Both the position numbers and the translations under genes were made by a program. From Danio rerio (taxonomy: Eukaryota; Chordata; Actinopteri; Cypriniformes; Danionidae), in NCBI RefSeq assembly GCF_049306965.1, contig NC_133196.1, forward strand, positions 17,483,001 to 17,547,000: DNA of 64,000 nucleotides, in the 5' to 3' direction. Of this stretch, positions 58,101 to 64,000 are shown in pieces. A model generated the notes under the pieces. It saw only the letters and a program-made list of their open reading frames with translations. It had not been told where the DNA came from and ran no database searches. How positions within the stretch are numbered: position 1 is the first letter of the stretch; each line of letters opens with the position of its first letter.

Positions 58101-61100
58101 AAGTACAGGGTCAGCCGTTACACCTGAACCAGTGACACCAACCACATCAAGACAAGTGACAGCAATGGCAACAGAGATTCCACATACTAAATGTACAACA
58201 GAAATTGATCAAACACCCGAAGAAACAACACAGACAAAATCTACAATGTTTCATGAAGAAAGACAGTCAGAACCTGCTCAAATACTTTCATTAACTACTG
58301 AGTCAACCATCACACATGAACCGGTAACAGAAACTCAATCTACTACAGAAATCAATCAACAAACACCAGAAGAAGCAACACTGATAAAATCTACAATGTC
58401 ACATGAAGAAAGACAGTCAGAACCTGCTGAAATCATTACAGTAAAAACGGAGTCAACAATTACACATGAAGCAATAACAGAAACTCAATCTACTACAGAA
58501 ATCAATCAAAAAACAACTGAAGAAACAACACAGACAAAATCTACAATGTTTCATGAAGAAAGACAGTCAGAACCTGCTGAAAAAATTTCAGTAAATACTG
58601 AGTCAACCATCACACAGGAACAGGTAACAGAAACTCAATCTACTACAGAAATCAATCAACAAACAACCGAAAAAGCAACACTGATACAATCTACAATGTC
58701 ACATGAAGAAAGACAGTCAGAACCAGCTGAAATTATTTCAGTAAATACAGTGTCAGGCGTTACACGTGAACCAGAAACACAGTCTACTACAGAACTCAAT
58801 CAACGAACACCAGAAGAAGCAACAATGATACAATCTACAATGTCACATGAAGAAAGACAGTCAGAACCTGCTGAAATTATTTCAGTACATACAGTGTCAG
58901 CCGTTACACCTGAACCAGTTACACAAACCACATCAAGACAAGTGACAGCAATGGCAACAGATACCCCACAAACTGAATGTACAACAGAAATTGACCAACC
59001 ACCCGAAGAAACAACACAGACAAAATCTACAATGTCACATGAAGAAAGACAGTCAGAACCTGCTGAAATACTTTCATTAACTACTGAGTCAACCATCACA
59101 CATGAACCGGTAACAGAAACTCAATCTACTACAGAAATCAATCAACAAACACCCGAAGAAGCAACACTGATACAATCAACAATGTCACACGAAAATAGAC
59201 AGTCAAAACCTGCTGAAATTATTTCAGTAAATACTGAGTCAACACTTACACATGAAGCAATAAAAGAAACTCAATCTACTACAGAAGTCAATCAACAAAC
59301 ACCTGAAAAAGTAACACTGATAAAATCTACAATGTCACATGAAGAAAGACAGTCAGAACCTGCTGAAATTATTTCAGTAAGTACAGGGTCAGCCATTACA
59401 CCTGAACCAGTGACACCAACCACATCAAGACAAGTGACAGCAATGGCAACAGAGATTCCACATACTGAATGTACAACAGAAATTGAACAAACACCCGAAG
59501 AAACAACACAGACAAAATCTACAATGTCACATGAAGAAAGACAGTCAGAACCTGCTAAAATACTTTCATTAACTACTGAGTCAACCATCACACATGAACC
59601 GGTAACAGAAACTCAATCTACTACAGAAATCAATCAACAAAAACCTGAAGAAGCAACATTTATACAATCTACAATGTCACATGAAGAAAGACAGTCAGAA
59701 CTTGCAGAAATCATTACAGTAAAAACTGAGTCAACAATTACACATGAAGCAATAACAGAAACTCTATCTACTACAGAACTCAATCAAAAAACAACTGAAG
59801 AAACAGCACAGACAAAATCTACAATGTTTCATGAAGAAAGACAGTCAGAACCTGCTGAAAAAATTTCAGTAAATACTGAGTCAACCATCACACAGGAACC
59901 GGTAACAGAAACTCAATCTACTACAGAAATCAATCAACAAACACCCGAAGAAGCAACACTGATACAATCTACAATGTCACACGAAAAAAGACAGTCAGAA
60001 CCAGCTGAAAGTATTTCAGTAAATACAGTGTCAGCCGTTACACGTGAACCAGTAACAGAAACACAGTCTACTACAGAAATCAATCAACGAACAACTGAAG
60101 AAACAACACAGACAAAATCTAAAATGTTTCATGAAGAAAGACAGTCAGAACCTGCTGAAAAAATTTCAGTAAATACTGAATCAACCATTACACAGGAACA
60201 GGTAACAGAAACTCTATCTACTTCAGAAATCAATCAACAAACAACCGAAGAAGCAACACTGATACAATCTACAATGTCACATGAAGAAAGACAGTCAGAA
60301 CCTGCTGAAATTATTTCAGTAAATACAGTGTCAGCCATTACACGTGAACCAGTAACAGAAACACAGTCAACTACAGAACTCAATCAACGAACACCAGAAG
60401 AAGCAACAATGATACAATCTACAATGTCACATGAAGAAAGACAGTCAGAACCTGCTGAAATCATTACAGTAAAAACTGAGTCAACAATTACACATGAAGC
60501 AATAACAGAAACTCTGTCTACTACAGAACTCAATCAAAAAACAACTGAAGAAACAACACAGACAAAATCTACAATGTTTCATGAAGAAAGACAGTCTGAA
60601 CCTGCTAAAAAAAATTCAGTAAATACTGAGTCAACCATCACACAGGAACCGGTAACAGAAACTCAATCTACTACAGAAATCAATCAACAAACACCCGAAG
60701 AAGCAACACTGATACAATCAACAATGTCACACGAAAATAGACAGTCAGAACCTGCTGAAATTATTTCAGTAAGTACAGGGTCAGCCATTACATCTGAACC
60801 AGTGACACCAACCACATCAAGACAAGTGACAGCAATGGCAACAGAGATTCCACATACTGAATGTACAACAGAAATTGACCAACCACCCGAAGAAACAACA
60901 CAGACAAAATCTACAATGTCACATGAAGAAAGACAGTCAGAACCTGCTAAAATACTTTCCTTAACTACTGAGTCAACCATCACACATGAACAGGTAACAG
61001 AAACTCAATCTACTACAGAAATCAATCAACAAAAACCTGAAGAAGCAACACTGATACAATCAACAATGTCACATGAAGAAAGACAGTCAGAACCTGCTGA

Positions 61101-64000
61101 AATCATTACAGTAAAAACTGAGTCAACAATTACACATGAAGCAATAACAGAAACTCTATCTACTACAGAACTCAATCAAAAAACAACTGAAGAAACAACA
61201 CAGACAAAATCTACAATGTTTCATGAAGAAAGACAGTCAGAACCTGCTGAAAAAATTTCAGTAAATACTGAGTCAACCATCACACAGGAACCGGTAACAG
61301 AAACACAGTCTACTACAGAAATCAATCAACGAACACCAGAAGAAGCAACACTGATACAATCTACAATGTCACATGAAGAAAGACAGTCGGAAACAGCTGA
61401 AATTATTTCAGTAAATACAGTGTCAGCCGTTACACGTAAACCAGTAGCACAAACCACATCAAGAGAAGTGACAGCAATGGCAACAGAGATTCAGCAAACC
61501 GAATGTACAACAGAAATTGAAAAAACACCTGAAGAAACAACACAGACAAAAACTACAATGGCATATGAAGAAAGACAATCAGAACCTGCTAAACTTATTT
61601 CAGTGAACACTGAGTCAACCATCACACATGAACCAGTAACACCAACCCCATCCACAATATATAGAGAAGATTTCACAGAGATGGAAAAGGTGACTGCAAT
61701 GGCAACAGAAACTCCTGAAACTGAATGTACAACAGAAATTCAACAACAAAACCCTAAAGAAACAACATCACTAACAAAATCTACAATGTCACTAGAAGAA
61801 ATACAGTCAGAAACTGCTGAAATAATTTCAATAATTTCTGAATCAACACTGACACATGAACCGGTAACAGAAACTCAATCTACTACAGAAATCGATCAAC
61901 AAACACCAGAAGAAGCAACACTAATAAAATCTACAATGTCACATGAAGAAAGACAGTCAGAACCTGCTGAAATTATTTCAGTAAGTACAGTGTCAGCCGT
62001 TACACCTGAACCAGTGACACCAACCACATCAAGACAAGTGACAGCAATGGCAACAGAGATTCCAGAAACTGAATGTACAACAGAAATTGAACAAACACCC
62101 GAAGAAACAACACAGACAAAATCTACAATGTTTCATGAAGAAAGACAGTCAAAACCTGCTAAAATACTTTCATTAACTACTGAATCAACCATCACACACA
62201 AACCGGTAACAGAAACTCAGTCTACTACAGAAATCAATCAACAAACACCAGAAGAAGCAACACTGATAAAATCTACAATGTCACATGAAGAAAGACAGTC
62301 AGAACCTGCTGAAATTATTTCAGTAAATACAGTGTCAGCCGTTACACCTGAACCAGTGACACAAACCACATCAAGACAAGTGACAGCAATGGCAACAGAT
62401 ACCCCACAAACTGAATGTATAACAGAAATTGACCAACCACCCGAAGAAACAACACAGACAAAATCTACAATGTCACATGAAGAAATACAGTCAGAACCTG
62501 CTAAAATACTTTCATTAACTACTGAGTCAACCATCACACATGAACAGGTAACAGAAACTCAATCTACTACAGAAATCAATCAACAAAAACCTGAAGAAGC
62601 AACATTTATACAATCTACAATGTCACATGAAGAAAGACAGTCAGAACCTGCTGAAATCATTACAGTAAAAACTGAGTCAACAATTACACATGAAGCAATA
62701 ACAGAAACTCTATCTACTACAGAACTCAATCAAAAAACAACTGAAGAAACAACACAGACAAAATCTACAATGTTTCATGAAGAAAGACAGTCAGAACCTG
62801 CTGAAAAAATTTCAGTAAATACTGAGTCAACCATCACACAGGAACCGGTAACAGAAACTCAATCTACTACAGAAATCAATCAACAAACACCTGAAGAAGC
62901 AACACTGATACAATCTACAATGTCACACGAAAAAAGACAGTCAGAACCTGCTGAAATTATCTCAGTAAATACTGAGTCAACACTTACACATGAAGCAATA
63001 ACAGAAACTTACTCTACTACAGAAATCAATCAACAAACACCTGAAAAAGTAACACAGACAAAATCTACAATGTCACATGAAGAAAGACAGTCAGAACCTG
63101 CTAAAATACTTTCCTTAACTACTGAGTCAACCATCACACATGAACAGGTAACAGAAACTCAATCTACTACAGAAATCAATCAACAAACACCTGAAAAAGT
63201 AACACTGATAAAATCTACAATGTCACATGAAGAAAGAGAGTCAGAGACAGCTGAAATTGTTTCAGTAAATACAGTGTCAGCCGTTACACCTGAACCAGTA
63301 GCACAAACCACATCAAGACAAGTGATAGCAATGGCAACAGAGATTCAACAAACTGAATGTACAACAGAAATTGAAAAAACACCTGAAGAAACAACACAGA
63401 CAAAATCTACAATGGCATATGAAGAAAGACAATCAGAACCTGCTAAACTTATTTCAGTGAACACTGAGTCAACCATCACACATGAACCAGTAACACCAAC
63501 CCCATCCACAAAATATAGAGAAGTTTTCACAGAGATGGAACAGGTGACTGCAATGGCAACAGAAACTCCTGAAACTGAATGTACAACAGAAATTCAACAA
63601 CAAAACCCTGAAGAAACAACATCACTAACAAAATCTACAATGTCACAAGAAGAAACACAGTCAGAAACTGCTGAAATAATTTCAGTAAATTCTGAATCAA
63701 CACTGACACATGAACCGGTAACAGAAACTCAATCTACTACTGAAATTGATCAACAAACACCAGAAGAAGCAACACTGATAAAATCTACAATGTTATATGA
63801 AGAAAGACAGTCAGAACCTGCTGAAATTATTTCAGTAAGTACAGAGTCAGCCGTAACACCTGAACCAGTGACACCAACCACATCAAGACAAGTGACAGCA
63901 ATGGCAACAGAGATTCCACAAACTGAATGTACAACAGAAATTGAACAAACACCCGAAGAAACACTACAGACAAAATCTACAATGTCACATGAAGAAAGAC
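50949..64000 (+). CDS. Giant Thr/Ser/Glu-rich repeat protein, putatively secreted and mucin-like (runs off the window)
   Basis: Exon 1 is 50949-51212 (88 codons, AAG|GTAAGC donor). Exon 2 starts at 52318 after TTTCCTCACAG and stays open to the window end: 3,894 codons, so at least 3,982 aa. Phase is 0 at the junction. I read many 60-base lines of exon 2 in this frame and found no stop. Residues 1-16 (MKLCWFILSLFTVVSM) look like a signal peptide. A Cys-rich part follows (C20, C30, C47, C49, C54, C68) with MCRCFIVKCVYIA. Exon 2 opens IIRSLL and has GVFHIKRKTVTKL and an amphipathic WEQVSDLAKMLRNAF. Both match the gene at 46997. From about residue 500 the chain becomes tandem Thr/Ser/Glu/Gln repeats with few aromatics, resembling mucin-type O-glycosylated stalks. 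No transmembrane segment or terminal domain is in view. Function unknown. Confidence 0.78.
51430..51570. repeat. Small MITE-like repeat
   Basis: TTTAAAATAAAGTGTGACCC at its right edge, with CTAAACCTAACTGCTACC at its left, is related to the TCACACTTTATTT-ended block nested at 12986-13232 and to 26150-26310. It lies in the intron of the giant repeat gene. Confidence 0.4.
51820..51975 (-). repeat. Dispersed repeat, copy 2 (unclassified)
   Basis: Reverse-complement match to 5700-5960, sharing the equivalents of GCTTGTTTGGCATGCTGT and AGAGAACCCTGAGCTTAT. Intronic in the giant repeat gene. Confidence 0.5.
52098..52156. repeat. (TAA)n microsatellite
   Basis: About 19 AAT/TAA triplets, 160 bp before exon 2 of the giant repeat gene. 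Confidence 0.95.
54150..64000 (+). repeat. Coding minisatellite: 150/192/228-bp modules of the giant repeat gene
   Basis: About 57 copies of a core reading KSTMSHEERQSEPAEIISVN occur at an average spacing of about 174 bp. Three module lengths recur. The 50-residue type starts TETQSTTEINQQTPEE. The 64-residue type adds TSRQVTAMATEIPQTEC and so one cysteine. The 76-residue type begins TPTPSTKYREDFTEMEQ. All lengths are multiples of three, so copy-number change keeps the frame. Copies near the 5' side (53600-55400) are more diverged than those from 56600 onward, where long blocks are nearly identical. The coding strand is A-rich and T-poor. Confidence 0.9.

Noticed and set aside
53073-63530. Many minus-strand open frames of 60-111 aa (for example 56610-56915, 58800-59099, 62238-62537) with similar Ser/Val/Cys-rich products
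   Set aside because: They are the antisense reading of the coding minisatellite. Their similarity to each other comes from the repeat, and none has a promoter or independent domain.
54150-64000. Regularly spaced repeats that could suggest a CRISPR-like or satellite array
   Set aside because: The units are continuous coding sequence in one frame with lengths divisible by three and no unique spacers, in a vertebrate genome.

Overview
The window is vertebrate genomic DNA, most likely zebrafish (Danio rerio) or a close cyprinid. It is AT-rich and its genes are split by GT-AG introns. It is full of teleost-type repeats: tRNA-derived SINEs of the HE1/DANA type, Tc1-like and hAT-like DNA transposons, L2-type LINE ends and long (TA)n tracts. 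The species call is inference from repeat content and protein matches; no search was run.

Layout. 1-6200: intergenic and repeat-rich. 6200-15000, minus strand: mzt2 (mitotic-spindle organizing protein 2, MOZART2), four coding exons plus a 5' non-coding exon, 205 aa. 15300-16100: Tc1-like remnant. 16533-29396, minus strand: an eight-exon gene for a 467-aa protein with two C2H2 zinc fingers and a leucine-rich coiled coil; I do not recognise its name. 29848-29919, plus strand: an intact tRNA-Ala(UGC). 30292-39848, minus strand: cyb561a3 (lysosomal cytochrome b561 type), five coding exons, 268 aa, with all four heme histidines. 40000-46800: mostly repeats and microsatellites plus a 115-aa single-exon ORF (minus strand, 43069-43416).

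46860-64000, plus strand: two neighbouring genes in the same orientation that appear to be diverged tandem homologues. The first (46997-48449, 330 aa) has a TATA box, a hydrophobic N-terminus, a phase-0 intron and a poly(A) signal. The second (50949 to beyond the window end) has the same intron position and phase and the same N-terminal domain, with the shared motif C-R-C-x3-K-C-V-x-I-A and a shared G-V-(Y/F)-H block. It then runs into one uninterrupted exon of at least 3,894 codons, most of it Thr/Ser/Glu-rich tandem repeats (about 57 copies of a core ending near ERQSEPAEI). This putative secreted, mucin-like giant and its small partner are the most novel part of the window.

The two halves have no obvious shared pathway. 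The left half holds housekeeping genes (spindle organisation, a probable transcription factor, lysosomal electron transport, a tRNA). The right half looks like a fast-evolving, lineage-restricted secreted gene cluster.
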